The notes below the pieces were generated by a model. That model was not told the origin of the DNA, did no database searches, and saw only the letters and a list, made by a program, of their open reading frames with translations. The translations under genes were made by a program, and so were the position numbers. 64,000 bases of DNA. It comes from Oceanospirillaceae bacterium. Its GTDB lineage: Bacteria; Pseudomonadota; Gammaproteobacteria; Pseudomonadales; Oceanobacteraceae. Shown in pieces: positions 1-9,817 of this stretch (its first letter is position 1; the number at the start of each line of letters is the position of its first letter). The DNA lies in the NCBI GenBank assembly GCA_002724925.1, contig PBQA01000014.1, positions 62,001-126,000 on the forward strand. The letters are read 5' to 3'.

Positions 1-93
1 ATTGATGGTGATCGGCTTTTCCGGGGCCGCAACCTTGAGCGTGCAGGCGGTCAGAGGCGCCAGCAAAAGCAGAATCAATAGAGGGTTTTTCAT
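1..93 (-). CDS. YnbE-like lipoprotein, 5' part only (runs off the window)
   Basis: Reverse strand from CAT at 91-93 reads MKNPLLILLLLAPLTACTLKVAAPEKPITIN; lipobox LTAC followed by the VAAPxxPITIN motif typical of YnbE; not in the ORF track because it is truncated. Confidence 0.7.
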   Translation of the reverse strand, partial: MKNPLLILLLLAPLTACTLKVAAPEKPITIN

Positions 94-244
94 GGTCAGA
101 GTCCTTACCTGTCTCAGGCTTACTCTATCTTACGGGGCATGAAGTGGGAACGGTCGGAGGTAAGGTTTGGTATAAGAATCACGAAAAATAAGGGTATTCA
201 CACGGCTCAGAGGCAGAATACTTGCGTTGAATCATGTCCAGTCG

Positions 245-273
245 TTCAAACCCGGACGATTTGTAGCTATAAT
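245..273 (+). promoter_or_regulatory. Candidate sigma70 promoter for the cytochrome c gene
   Basis: TTCAAA (245-250), 17-nt spacer, perfect TATAAT (268-273), about 50 bp upstream of the likely GTG start. Confidence 0.5.
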
Positions 274-325
274 GCGTGCACTAAAATTACGACAAGCCTG
301 ATTGGCACTGGATGAGGACATCTTC

Positions 326-727
326 GTGAAGCAACTGAAAGCATTGATTCTGGCGGCCGCCACTCTGGTCATGGCTCAGGCATACGCCGAGAGCGACGCT
401 CAGATTGAGAAAATCCGCGAGCGTATCGCTCCGGTCGGTGAAGTGTGTGTAGGCGCTGAGTGTGGTGGCGTTGCAGTGGTTGCAGGTGAACCTCGCACGG
501 GTGAAGAAGTTTACAACACTGCATGTACTGCCTGTCATGGTGCTGGCGTACTGGGTGCACCTAAGAAAGGCGATACTGCTGCTTGGGATGATCGCCTGGC
601 CAAAGGTATGGAGGAGACTCTGTACAATGCAATCAATGGTATCAATGCCATGCCGCCTAAAGGTAACTGCGCGACCTGTTCGGATGATGAAATCCTGAAC
701 GCGATCAAGTACATGGCAGGACGTTAA
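326..727 (+). CDS. Cytochrome c5-like c-type cytochrome (secreted)
   Basis: Signal peptide after GTG start at 326 (track starts at upstream TTG 302); CTACH haem motif, MPPKGNC segment. Confidence 0.85.
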   Translation: MKQLKALILAAATLVMAQAYAESDAQIEKIRERIAPVGEVCVGAECGGVAVVAGEPRTGEEVYNTACTACHGAGVLGAPKKGDTAAWDDRLAKGMEETLYNAINGINAMPPKGNCATCSDDEILNAIKYMAGR

Positions 728-756
728 GCACCTTAACCATTTGGTTAAGCTCGAAG

Positions 757-782
757 AAAACCCGCTCCGGCGGGTTTTTTTG
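757..782 (+). terminator. Rho-independent terminator
   Basis: AACCCGCTCCGGCGGGTT hairpin followed by a T run. Confidence 0.85.
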
Positions 783-979
783 TGCCTGTATTTTCTGCCG
801 GAATATGTGATTACTGAAGGCCCGTTCGTCGGGAATATTGCATTCAGGATTCTCTGGCGGTGACTGAAATCCGGCTTTGATGTTTTTTTTGTTACTAAAG
901 GTTAGCGTCACTGGCAGGCGTGGAGGGCTTGTCTATAAGTATTCCCATCAAATAAACACCGCTTAAAGAGGGATGTCTT

Positions 980-1252
980 ATGGCACATGATGATCTGCAC
1001 GACGACGAGTTTAACGAACAGGATTCGCACGACGATTCCGGCGAGCAGGAAACAGAGACAAAAGAAGCCGCCTCCACAGATGACGACATTGAGTATGGTT
1101 CTCAGGCTGCTCGCGAAGCGATGCGTCAGGCGATGGCCTCTGATGTGGAAGCGTTTCTCGCCCGTGGTGGTCGAATTCAGGAGGTCGCCGCGGACGTAAT
1201 GGGTGATCCACCACGCAAACCACAGACGAACTACGGTAGCCGTCCTATATAA
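980..1252 (+). CDS. sutA: SutA-like RNA polymerase-associated transcriptional regulator
   Basis: Small acidic N-terminus, then AMASDVEAFLARGGRIQEVAADVMGDPPRKPQTNYGSRPI, matching the recalled SutA C-terminus (FLSRGGKVQEV...DPPKKP..KYGSRPI). Confidence 0.75.
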   Translation: MAHDDLHDDEFNEQDSHDDSGEQETETKEAASTDDDIEYGSQAAREAMRQAMASDVEAFLARGGRIQEVAADVMGDPPRKPQTNYGSRPI

Positions 1253-1266
1253 GACGCAGCCGCTTG

Positions 1267-1312
1267 CCAGCCGTATAGAACGGATAATTCTTTCTATGTG
1301 GCTGGTCGTTTT
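1267..1312 (+). terminator. Possible terminator hairpin after the sutA-like gene
   Basis: CCAGCC...GGCTGG plus an inner TATAGAA/TTTCTATG pairing followed by a T-rich stretch. Confidence 0.35.
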
Positions 1313-1364
1313 CTGAGCGAGTGCTAAAATAGTCTGGCAAGTTGATTCGCAAGGATGCAGAAAC

Positions 1365-2054
1365 ATGACCAGTCATTCCAGAAAATACCGTCGTCGCTTA
1401 CACGCCTTACCTGCCGCACTGGCTCTGTTGGTATTCGCCGCTCTCTGGCTCTACAGTCACACCACCTCTGCCGATGTGCTGCTTTCCGCCAAAACCATAG
1501 ACGACTGGAAAAAAGACTGCCGTCACTGCTCTATCGAACCCCACTATGATGTTATCCAGGGTGAAATCGTGCGCCTCGAGAGCCGTATGGGCCGTGCTCT
1601 GTTGAGCCGTCCGTTTGTCAGTGAAGGTGCAAGGCCCCAGCTAAGCTGGCTGTGGTCGCTGGATCAGTTTGATGAAGAAACAAGTGCGGCGCTGATGCGT
1701 GTGACGGTGGATTTCTCAAGCGCAGAAACCGATCAGACTTATCGCCTGCATTATGTGTGGAATCCGGCCGAACGTACGACGCACCGTGAGATGATCGAAG
1801 AGAATGAGTTTATCTGGGTGGTCAGTGGTGCTCAGCAGGCGCCGCGTCGCTGGTATTCTGTCGAGCGTGACCTGAAACAGGATCTGGGCAGGCTTGCGGA
1901 AGAGATCCCTGAAGATATCTCTGTTACCCGCATCGAAGCCGGTATTGGTGAACCGGATGGGCGTAAGGTCCGTAGCGGTGGTTACATCAGCGAACTGATC
2001 GTCAATTACCTTCCAGAGCCCTTATCGCTTGAACCAGTTGCGACCAGTGACTGA
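1365..2054 (+). CDS. Uncharacterised exported/membrane-anchored protein (possibly DUF3047-like)
   Basis: 229-aa ORF with N-terminal hydrophobic segment; no confidently recognised family. Confidence 0.6.
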   Translation: MTSHSRKYRRRLHALPAALALLVFAALWLYSHTTSADVLLSAKTIDDWKKDCRHCSIEPHYDVIQGEIVRLESRMGRALLSRPFVSEGARPQLSWLWSLDQFDEETSAALMRVTVDFSSAETDQTYRLHYVWNPAERTTHREMIEENEFIWVVSGAQQAPRRWYSVERDLKQDLGRLAEEIPEDISVTRIEAGIGEPDGRKVRSGGYISELIVNYLPEPLSLEPVATSD

Positions 2055-2709
2055 ACTCACCATCGGGCTGACAATCCGCTAACGGCCAGTCAGCCTCCTT
2101 ATCATTGAACCACAAGGTTGTCATCCCGACGGCGCGAGCTGCAGCGACATCCTGCTCCGGGTGATCGCCAATGTGGAGTGCTTGCCGGGGTTCCACGCCT
2201 GCGTGCTGAAGTGCAGCCTCGAACATGTCTGGCGAGGGTTTCGCAGCGTAGTCGTCAGCTTTCAGATGGCGTTCGAACAAATGGGTATGTCCAGCTATAT
2301 CGAGATCAGCATTGCCGTTCGTCAGAGCAATCAGAGTGTACGACTCTTTAAGCTCTGCCATGACGTCGGCAACATTTTCAAACAAGGTTAAGCCTGTACT
2401 GCGTGCCTGATAAAAGGTCGCAAAAGCGTCTTGTGCCATGCGTCGGGCAGTATCGGAATCATGGCCAGACTGAAGGAAAATCCGGCGCAGCAACTGGAAA
2501 CGAAACTCAGACACTTTGCCTGTCAGCTCAGGGTAGGCTGCGGCCAGGTCTTTCTTGTAGGCGTGAAATTTTTCCGGTGGGTAAAAACTGGCAGTGACCG
2601 GAGAATGTTCATTAATCCAGCCAAACATAGCCTGTTCTGCTGCGATCAGCGCATCAGTCGGGTCCCAGAGCGTGTGATCCAGGTCGAAGGTAATGAGCCG
2701 TAAGGTCAT
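2002..2709 (-). CDS. HAD-family hydrolase (YigB-like)
   Basis: ITFDLDHTLWDPTDAL, ALTNGNADLD, HIGDHPEQDVAAARAVGM HAD motifs. Confidence 0.85.
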   Translation of the reverse strand: MTLRLITFDLDHTLWDPTDALIAAEQAMFGWINEHSPVTASFYPPEKFHAYKKDLAAAYPELTGKVSEFRFQLLRRIFLQSGHDSDTARRMAQDAFATFYQARSTGLTLFENVADVMAELKESYTLIALTNGNADLDIAGHTHLFERHLKADDYAAKPSPDMFEAALQHAGVEPRQALHIGDHPEQDVAAARAVGMTTLWFNDKEADWPLADCQPDGEFSHWSQLVQAIRALEGN

Positions 2710-2711
2710 AC

Positions 2712-3383
2712 TCAGCTGACCGGAACCTGCGGCAGTCGCAGCGCCAGTACGTCTGCTATAAAGTCGAGGAATAAGGTATCTACTGAACTGCGGTAGTAGC
2801 CTGGATCTTCACTGGCGACCGTCAGTATGCCGAGATTATCCTTACCACGAATATGTGCCGCGGCAACAGAACGGCAGGCAGACTCTTCGACACCGAGGAG
2901 TTGTGCGATGTCAGCCTCGGGCAGTTGCCCACAGATGGCTCTGTGGCCTTTAAACAGCCGGTGTACCGAGCGCTGGACTTCGCTGCTGTGAATAGCAATT
3001 AATGGTGGCTCAAGCTGGCGTTCAGTGAAATGCAGCATCGCCCAGGCATCCACCGAAAAGTCTTTGCGCAGAGAGTCATCGAGGGCGGCCTGAACATCCA
3101 CCCAGGTGGTTGCTTCGACCAGAGCTAAAACCAGACGCTTACTTTTTTCGAATAACTGATCGTTACGGCGCGCGTTCTCAAGTAAGTCCGACAGGCGTTG
3201 TCTCAGCTCGACGTTGCGTTCACGGTGCACAGCAAGCTGACGCTCAACAAGGCTGGTGGCCGGACCGCTGTTGTGGGGAATCCGCATGCCTGCGAGGAGG
3301 TCATCCTTTCCGATAAAAAAGTCGGGATGATCTTCCATGTAGGCAATTACGTCAGCTTCAGTCAGTCGCGGGGTCTGGCTCAT
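2712..3383 (-). CDS. DUF484 family protein
   Basis: VIAYMEDHPDFF...ERQLAVHRERNVELRQRLSDLLENARRNDQLF typical of DUF484; downstream of dapF. Confidence 0.85.
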   Translation of the reverse strand: MSQTPRLTEADVIAYMEDHPDFFIGKDDLLAGMRIPHNSGPATSLVERQLAVHRERNVELRQRLSDLLENARRNDQLFEKSKRLVLALVEATTWVDVQAALDDSLRKDFSVDAWAMLHFTERQLEPPLIAIHSSEVQRSVHRLFKGHRAICGQLPEADIAQLLGVEESACRSVAAAHIRGKDNLGILTVASEDPGYYRSSVDTLFLDFIADVLALRLPQVPVS

Positions 3384-3403
3384 GTCTGTCTGTTCCTTAG
3401 AGG

Positions 3404-4234
3404 TCAGAGGTTTACTTTACCTTCGAACACCCGTTCAGCCGGGCCTGTCATTTTTACTGCGCCTTCACCGTCCCAGTCGATGAACAGATCACCACCGGGA
3501 AGGCTGACTTTGACGCCCTGATTCAACCAGCCGCGAAGCTGGCCAGAAACTACGGCAGCGCACGCGCCGGTTCCGCACGCCAGAGTCTCACCCGAGCCAC
3601 GCTCAAAAACACGCAGGCGGATGTGATGTGGATTGATAATCTGCATAAAACCTACGTTAACGCGGTTCGGAAATTCCTTGCAGGACTCAACCGCTGGCCC
3701 CCAGGTTTCCACGGGGGCGGTATCAACGTCGTCGACGCGGATAACGGCGTGTGGGTTGCCCATGGATACTGCGCCGAGGTTAATGATACCGACGTCAGGC
3801 ACATCGATGGTGTACTCAGTAGCAAAATCGTCGGCAATAAACGGAATTTTTTCCGGAGTCAGTTCCGGTTTGCCCATATCGACCATGACCTGTCGGTCAT
3901 CGGTCAAATGCAGTTCCATGATACCGCTGGCTGTCTCAACACGAATATCGCGTTTGCCTGTCAGGTTCTGGTCGTAAACGAAACGCGCAAAGCAACGTGC
4001 CCCGTTACCACAATTCTCAACTTCACTGCCGTCGGCATTGAAAATCCGGTATTGAAAGTCGACATCCGGGCGGGTTGGCTTTTCAACGACCAGCAGCTGG
4101 TCGAAGCCGATACCAAAGTTACGGTCCGACAGTTCGGCAACACGCTCCGGGCGAATGTTCGCACTTTGCGTAATCAGGTCAACGACAACGAAGTCGTTAC
4201 CGATACCATGCATCTTGCTGAATTTGAGCCACAT
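3404..4234 (-). CDS. dapF: Diaminopimelate epimerase
   Basis: [45 protein letters not shown] active-site Cys motifs. Confidence 0.97.
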   Translation of the reverse strand: MWLKFSKMHGIGNDFVVVDLITQSANIRPERVAELSDRNFGIGFDQLLVVEKPTRPDVDFQYRIFNADGSEVENCGNGARCFARFVYDQNLTGKRDIRVETASGIMELHLTDDRQVMVDMGKPELTPEKIPFIADDFATEYTIDVPDVGIINLGAVSMGNPHAVIRVDDVDTAPVETWGPAVESCKEFPNRVNVGFMQIINPHHIRLRVFERGSGETLACGTGACAAVVSGQLRGWLNQGVKVSLPGGDLFIDWDGEGAVKMTGPAERVFEGKVNL

Positions 4235-4260
4235 ATACTGTCTCTTTATCCGGGCTGATA

Positions 4261-5511
4261 TTAATCGGGTAAGCAGCTTTCGCCGGCGAATAAGGACTCC
4301 ACGGTTTCGCGTTCGCGAACAACAAAGGCATTGTCACCATCCACCATGATTTCAGCGGCACGGCCACGGCTATTGTAGTTTGATGCCATGACAAAACCGT
4401 AGGCGCCTGCGGACATCACAGCCAACAGGTCGCCAGCAGCAATGTTCAGTGCGCGATCTTTACCCAGAAAATCTCCGGTTTCGCAGACTGGGCCGACGAG
4501 GTCGTACGTGCGCTCTGGCTCAGCGGAGGTTTCCGATACCGGAACGATTGCCTGCCATGCACTGTAGAGTGCTGGGCGGATAAGGTCGTTCATTGCACCA
4601 TCAATAATCGCGAAGTTCTTATGCTCGTTGAGTTTCAGAAACTCGACCTGAGTCAGGAAGACACCGGCGTTGGCGGCAATAGAACGGCCCGGCTCAAAAA
4701 TCAGCTTGAACGTGCGATCACCCAGTCGCTCTTTTACGGCAGCAATGTACTCTGCCGGTGTCGCTGGCTGTTCGTCCTGATAGCGCACGCCGAGGCCACC
4801 GCCGAGATCGAGGTGCTCAATAGTGATGCCACGTCCGCTGAGCTCGTCGACAAGCGCGAGTACCCGGTCAAGGGCATCAAGGAATGGATCAATCTCAGTC
4901 AGCTGGCTACCGATGTGGCAGTCTACGCCCTTAACGTCGAGACCTGGCAGGCCAGCGGCCTTTTCATAGATACGCACAGCATCATTGATATCAATACCAA
5001 ACTTGTTGTCTTTCAGACCGGTAGAAATATAGGGGTGGGTCTGTGCGTCCACATCCGGGTTTACGCGCAGTGAGACGGGAGCTGTTTTGCCCAACTCAGA
5101 CGCTACGGCGCTCAAACGCTCAAGCTCTGCTTCTGACTCAACATTAAAACAATGTACACCCACTTCGAGGGCGCGCTGCATTTCATGAGCTTGTTTGCCT
5201 ACCCCAGAAAAAACCACTTTCGACGGATCACCGCCAGCTGCGATCACACGCTCCAGCTCACCGATACTGACGATATCAAAACCAGCGCCCAGCCTTGCCA
5301 GTGTGTTCAGAACGCCGAGGTTGGAATTCGTTTTGACCGCGAAACACACCAGGTGAGGCCATTCACCCAACGCGTCGGTGTAGGCGAGGTAAGCTTGTTC
5401 GAATGCGCTGCGTGAGTATACGTACAGGGGCGTGCCGTGTTCTTTGGCCAGTGCGGCCAGAGAGACGTTTTCGGCATGCAGGCTGCCGTTCTGGTATGAG
5501 AATGCTGACAT
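4261..5511 (-). CDS. lysA: Diaminopimelate decarboxylase
   Basis: [42 protein letters not shown] motifs; start set at MSAFSYQNG (track ORF extends upstream into lptM). Confidence 0.96.
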   Translation of the reverse strand: MSAFSYQNGSLHAENVSLAALAKEHGTPLYVYSRSAFEQAYLAYTDALGEWPHLVCFAVKTNSNLGVLNTLARLGAGFDIVSIGELERVIAAGGDPSKVVFSGVGKQAHEMQRALEVGVHCFNVESEAELERLSAVASELGKTAPVSLRVNPDVDAQTHPYISTGLKDNKFGIDINDAVRIYEKAAGLPGLDVKGVDCHIGSQLTEIDPFLDALDRVLALVDELSGRGITIEHLDLGGGLGVRYQDEQPATPAEYIAAVKERLGDRTFKLIFEPGRSIAANAGVFLTQVEFLKLNEHKNFAIIDGAMNDLIRPALYSAWQAIVPVSETSAEPERTYDLVGPVCETGDFLGKDRALNIAAGDLLAVMSAGAYGFVMASNYNSRGRAAEIMVDGDNAFVVRERETVESLFAGESCLPD

Positions 5512-5515
5512 GGGC

Positions 5516-5635
5516 TTACTGCTCTTGTTCTTGTTCGGAATCTGGGAGATAAAGCGGACCTTTCTGACCACAGGCACTGACACCGGTTGCGAACAACACA
5601 ATCAAAGACACACAGGCGATGGTTTTCAGGTTCAT
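5516..5635 (-). CDS. lptM: LPS translocon maturation chaperone LptM (YifL/LppL-like small lipoprotein)
   Basis: Reverse strand reads MNLKTIACVSLIVLFATGVSACGQKGPLYLPDSEQEQEQ*; CGQKGPLYLP signature directly upstream of lysA; absent from ORF track (39 aa). Confidence 0.92.
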   Translation of the reverse strand: MNLKTIACVSLIVLFATGVSACGQKGPLYLPDSEQEQEQ

Positions 5636-5680
5636 AGCTACCTCCCACAGAATGCCACGCATTATACGGGCAATGGTGTG

Positions 5681-8476
5681 CTATGTCTGCGCCTGAGCGC
5701 GCCCTTTGCTGTGCGGGGGCTGGGCCTTAGGTGTGCTGGTAGTTGGTGGGGAGTTGAGCAGGTGTTCCAGACGTTGCCTGAACTGCAAATGGCGGATCAG
5801 GTGTTGATTATCGTCGATAACAATATCGCTCAGCCAGACTGGCTGCGCATGATCTTCTGTACGAGCGTTAATCACTGCCTGACGAGCTTCTACCAGCAGC
5901 TTAGTGCCGAACGTTGCCTGTGACAGCGTGATGTCGTTGACGGAAATCTCCAGAACCGATTTAGCATGTGAGTGAGCACATACTTCAATGGCAGCGGATT
6001 CTTTTGCTTCCATGGGAATGCGGCGGCGTTGGGCGCTGAAAGATAGAGTCTCACCGTCAAGCAGAAGTTCGCTCAGATGCAGGGGCCAGAGGGGCTGCTG
6101 TGATTCATCAGCCCAGCGTTGATTAAGTCGACGGATAAACCGCAATACGGGCACCAGGGTTGAGCGAATATCTGTATCACTCTGTTCCTGATAATGCAGA
6201 GAACCAAACTGGTCCATCACGTACAGAAACACTTTGCCTTTCTGACGCCAGTACCAGACGTGCCACTCGTCGCCCTCGCTTTGTTCCAGAATCAGGCGCA
6301 GTGGGCTACTGGGTAGCGCATGACGGTCGAGCTGCCAGCGCCGGAAGCGGGGGCGCGGGCGGGCCAGGAGTTTGATCAGTGCTTTAAGGCTTTCTGCATG
6401 GTGACTGACGACCTCTCGCCGGCGGTATTCAATCAGATGAAAACTGTCGCCGGTCTGAAGTAAGTAGGGCGCTGGCTTCGCCTGCGACAGGTGATCAATC
6501 AGATCATTAAGTAACTGTTCAAGACGCTTCTGGATTGCGACTGACCGCACCTGACAGTGACAGTGGATACGCCATTCTGGCCAGGCCTGAGTGTCGGCCT
6601 TACTGCGAAAATTCAGTACCTGCAGCATTGCTTCATGCACGGTGTCGGCGCCGGTGTAATAACTGACCTGCCACTCTCCCCAGCTGGTGATGGTCAATAA
6701 CTCAACAGACTGAACCAGGTTTTCGCGGCTTGAGCTGAAGCCCAGGGCGTCGTCACGGTTGCTGATTTTCTGCATGCCGCGTCGCGACAACGACTGTTGA
6801 GGATTTACCCCGGGATTAACGAACAAATGCCAGCGCAGTGGCGTCTGATCGTTTTCAAAGTCGATACTCTTTTTCCCCGGCAGGGGGATTTCCATAATGT
6901 CCTGCAGCAGAGACCTGAGTTCGTATTGGGTCACTGGGTTATGCGCCGGATACAGGGCGACATGGGAGTGGCTGGTGAGCATGCCGTTACGCCGGGCAAA
7001 CACCAGCGCTTCAATGATTGAAGGAGTCTGCATCAGTACGGCGCTGTCGTCTCCCGGGCGCCAGCTGCCGGGGATCAGTTGCCAGATGCCGTCTTTGAGG
7101 TTAAGGGTCAGCTTTTCCTCTTCCATATCGCTACGGATTTTCGGGTTAATGTCGATGATCTTGCCCGGCTCGGCTCTGAACGCTGCGAACAATTGGTTGC
7201 CGAGTACTTTGAGGTCGCGCTCTTTAATGTGCAGGGATTGCGCGTGCTCCTGCGAAAACGTAGCGAGCGCGCGGTAGCTGTTCAGCATTTGCGTTACCAG
7301 TGCATTACGCTCGTTCATCACTTTGCGTGCGGGCCAGCTCTGGCGACTGTCCAGATCATCGAGGTAGGTATAGGTCCAGCCCCATTCCTTTACCTGCTCT
7401 TCGAGTGCCTTCACCCGGCGTTGTTGGTGTTGGTTGCCGACCAGTCTTGTTAGTTGAACGCCTGACTTGAAGTAGAAAGCTCTACGCATAAGATCGCGAA
7501 GGTCGCTTTCCTCCTCTCCGAGGTGAGATTCCAGGCGACGTAGCATCAGCAGGTAAGGATCTGTGTTCAGCAGGTCGGCGCCACCGTCCTGAACCTGTTT
7601 GCGGAAATCCCAGGCGAGCGGTCGGATATCAGGATACGCGGAAGCATACTCACGGTTGAGCAGAAGTTTCAGCAGTGACTTGTATGGATTGCTGAGCCCT
7701 TTGTTGAGTTGCCACAGGCCAGCGCCAACGAATTCTCCGGCGGGAATGGTCGGCAGACTGCCGACATCCAGCCACTCGGCGACATCAATCAGGTGGTTGT
7801 CCGTAAGTCTGGTCCAGTAGCTGTCGGCCTGATATTCCAGATCCTCAGGGGTTAACCACCAGCGTGGAGTTTTACCGGCTAACCAAAGAGCACTGCGGTA
7901 GAACTCATCCAGTAACAACAGGTGCTGGCTGCTGCCGCAGTCTTCGCCATCCGCGGACTGGCTTTGACCGTCGCGAAAGTCTTTGAGGTTCATCAGAAAA
8001 AAGTGGACTTCTGTGCCTTGTGAGTCTGCCCACTTTTCGATGCGCGTACACTTCTCCTGCAGATCGCTGATCTGCTGATCCGTTAGCAGCTCGTCGTGGC
8101 ATAGCCAGACATCAAGGTCGCTGTTGCGGCTTTGGGCAACACTGCCCAGGCTGCCCATCAGGAACACGCCTTCAATACACCGTTGGCCCGGATCTCTGGG
8201 AATCTGTGCGCCCCGGGCGAACTGGTGCAGTGCTGAATGATGCTCAAGCGTAGGGGTGTACCCAGTGATCCCGCAGGGAGTGTGCGGTGCAACATAGCCC
8301 GGCAAACGAGAACCATTGCAGTGCAGCAGGAGCGGCAGAACGTCCAGCACGGCCTGCTGTCGGGGGGATAGTTGTTCTCGCGCGGAAGCCAGCTTCTGAG
8401 CGTTGAGGTCAAGAAAGTTCTGACGCCAGCGATTCAGAGTGCTCTGGTCCGGGGTAGGGTTGGCCGGGTTCATCAC
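5681..8476 (-). CDS. cyaA: Class I adenylate cyclase
   Basis: LMGSLGSVAQSRNSDLDVWLCHD nucleotidyltransferase motif; 931 aa; upstream of lptM-lysA-dapF. Confidence 0.92.
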   Translation of the reverse strand: MMNPANPTPDQSTLNRWRQNFLDLNAQKLASAREQLSPRQQAVLDVLPLLLHCNGSRLPGYVAPHTPCGITGYTPTLEHHSALHQFARGAQIPRDPGQRCIEGVFLMGSLGSVAQSRNSDLDVWLCHDELLTDQQISDLQEKCTRIEKWADSQGTEVHFFLMNLKDFRDGQSQSADGEDCGSSQHLLLLDEFYRSALWLAGKTPRWWLTPEDLEYQADSYWTRLTDNHLIDVAEWLDVGSLPTIPAGEFVGAGLWQLNKGLSNPYKSLLKLLLNREYASAYPDIRPLAWDFRKQVQDGGADLLNTDPYLLMLRRLESHLGEEESDLRDLMRRAFYFKSGVQLTRLVGNQHQQRRVKALEEQVKEWGWTYTYLDDLDSRQSWPARKVMNERNALVTQMLNSYRALATFSQEHAQSLHIKERDLKVLGNQLFAAFRAEPGKIIDINPKIRSDMEEEKLTLNLKDGIWQLIPGSWRPGDDSAVLMQTPSIIEALVFARRNGMLTSHSHVALYPAHNPVTQYELRSLLQDIMEIPLPGKKSIDFENDQTPLRWHLFVNPGVNPQQSLSRRGMQKISNRDDALGFSSSRENLVQSVELLTITSWGEWQVSYYTGADTVHEAMLQVLNFRSKADTQAWPEWRIHCHCQVRSVAIQKRLEQLLNDLIDHLSQAKPAPYLLQTGDSFHLIEYRRREVVSHHAESLKALIKLLARPRPRFRRWQLDRHALPSSPLRLILEQSEGDEWHVWYWRQKGKVFLYVMDQFGSLHYQEQSDTDIRSTLVPVLRFIRRLNQRWADESQQPLWPLHLSELLLDGETLSFSAQRRRIPMEAKESAAIEVCAHSHAKSVLEISVNDITLSQATFGTKLLVEARQAVINARTEDHAQPVWLSDIVIDDNQHLIRHLQFRQRLEHLLNSPPTTSTPKAQPPHSKGRAQAQT

Positions 8477-8551
8477 TTACTGCACAACGTGGGTGTGTAT
8501 CTCAGTATAGATGGCCCGGCATTTTTCGCCGTTTTACTGTTTCTGTCAGAA

Positions 8552-9817
8552 TCAGCTTATCCGGCAACCCTCCAGAAATACCTGCGCTACCTTGCCCGAC
8601 ACCGTTCGGTTTAACAGAGGGTGGTTATGACCACCAGAGGCAATTTCTGAGGCAGAGAGTGTGTATTCACCCTCTGGATCGTACAGCACCGCATTAAAGT
8701 CAGCGCCTTCCGTCAGAGACTGCGGAAGCCCGAGGACATTCGCAGGTGTGACGGATATGGCTCGCACCAGTTGCTCTACGGTCAGCTCTTCGCGCGTCAC
8801 CAGCGTCATCGCCTGCGGTAGAAAAGCGTCATACTGACTCATGCCGGGCTCGGCATCAGAAAACGGTGCTTTCTTGGCCGCCAGCTCATGAGGGCTGTGG
8901 TTTGAACTGATGGCAAGTTCACCGCGGGCAACGGCTTGCACCAGTGCCTCTCGATCGCGCTCGCTGCGTAACGGTGGCTGTACGTTGTACAGGCTGTTGT
9001 AGCCGGTAACAGCTTCGTGGGTAAACAGCAGGTTCGCCAGTGGTGTATCGGCGGTTACCCGTAAGCCATTTTCCAGCGCCTGTTGTAGCATGCTGACACT
9101 GCGTCGACAGGTGATCTGGCTGATGTGAGCGCGAACACCAGTCTGCTCTACCAGCAGAAGAATCTGTGCCAGAGCAATAGTTTCAGCGGTCTCGGGTATC
9201 CCCGGTAAACCCATGCGGGTGGCCACCGGACCTTCGTGCATGCAGCCACCATCTGACAGGCTGAGATCATTGGCATTCAGGAATAACGGAATATCGTAGG
9301 TCGCTGCGTATTCCATCAGGCGTCGCAATACATAGCTGTTTTTGATCGGACGACGGGCGTTGCTCATGGCGACCGCGCCTGCTTCAGCAAGGGTGTACAT
9401 GCTGGCCAGTTGCTCGCCTGCGAGGTCCTGTGTCATGGCACCCAGTGGCAGTACGCGGCTGAACCCGGCTTTACCGGCTTTTTCCAGAATAAGCTTGATC
9501 ACAGCGGAGGTATCGGCGACCGGCTTGGTGTCCGGTAAGCTGCAGATGTGCGTGAAGCCACCGCGGGCGGCCGCTTCTGTTTCGCTGGCAATGCTGCCTT
9601 TCTGGCTGTAACCCGGTTCGGGCAGATGACCACCGAGATCAATCAGCCCCGGCATTAACCATTGGCCGGTGGCATCGATCGTATGTTCAATTTCACCGGC
9701 GTCTGGTCGACGGCCGACTGTAGCGATCCGACCATCGGCAACAAATACGTCTGTGACTTCATCGGTTTGAGTCTGAGGATTGATTACCCGTGCATTGGCA
9801 ATATGCAGATATCTCAT
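8552..9817 (-). CDS. Dihydroorotase-like protein, predicted non-catalytic (PyrC'/PyrX type)
   Basis: Dihydroorotase fold motifs with GLIDLGGHLPEPG instead of a DxHxH-type motif, MSNARRP and SSNHSPH; overlaps pyrB. Confidence 0.88.
   Translation of the reverse strand: MRYLHIANARVINPQTQTDEVTDVFVADGRIATVGRRPDAGEIEHTIDATGQWLMPGLIDLGGHLPEPGYSQKGSIASETEAAARGGFTHICSLPDTKPVADTSAVIKLILEKAGKAGFSRVLPLGAMTQDLAGEQLASMYTLAEAGAVAMSNARRPIKNSYVLRRLMEYAATYDIPLFLNANDLSLSDGGCMHEGPVATRMGLPGIPETAETIALAQILLLVEQTGVRAHISQITCRRSVSMLQQALENGLRVTADTPLANLLFTHEAVTGYNSLYNVQPPLRSERDREALVQAVARGELAISSNHSPHELAAKKAPFSDAEPGMSQYDAFLPQAMTLVTREELTVEQLVRAISVTPANVLGLPQSLTEGADFNAVLYDPEGEYTLSASEIASGGHNHPLLNRTVSGKVAQVFLEGCRIS

Noticed and set aside
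3623-4258. 211-aa plus-strand ORF
   Set aside because: Antisense shadow of dapF
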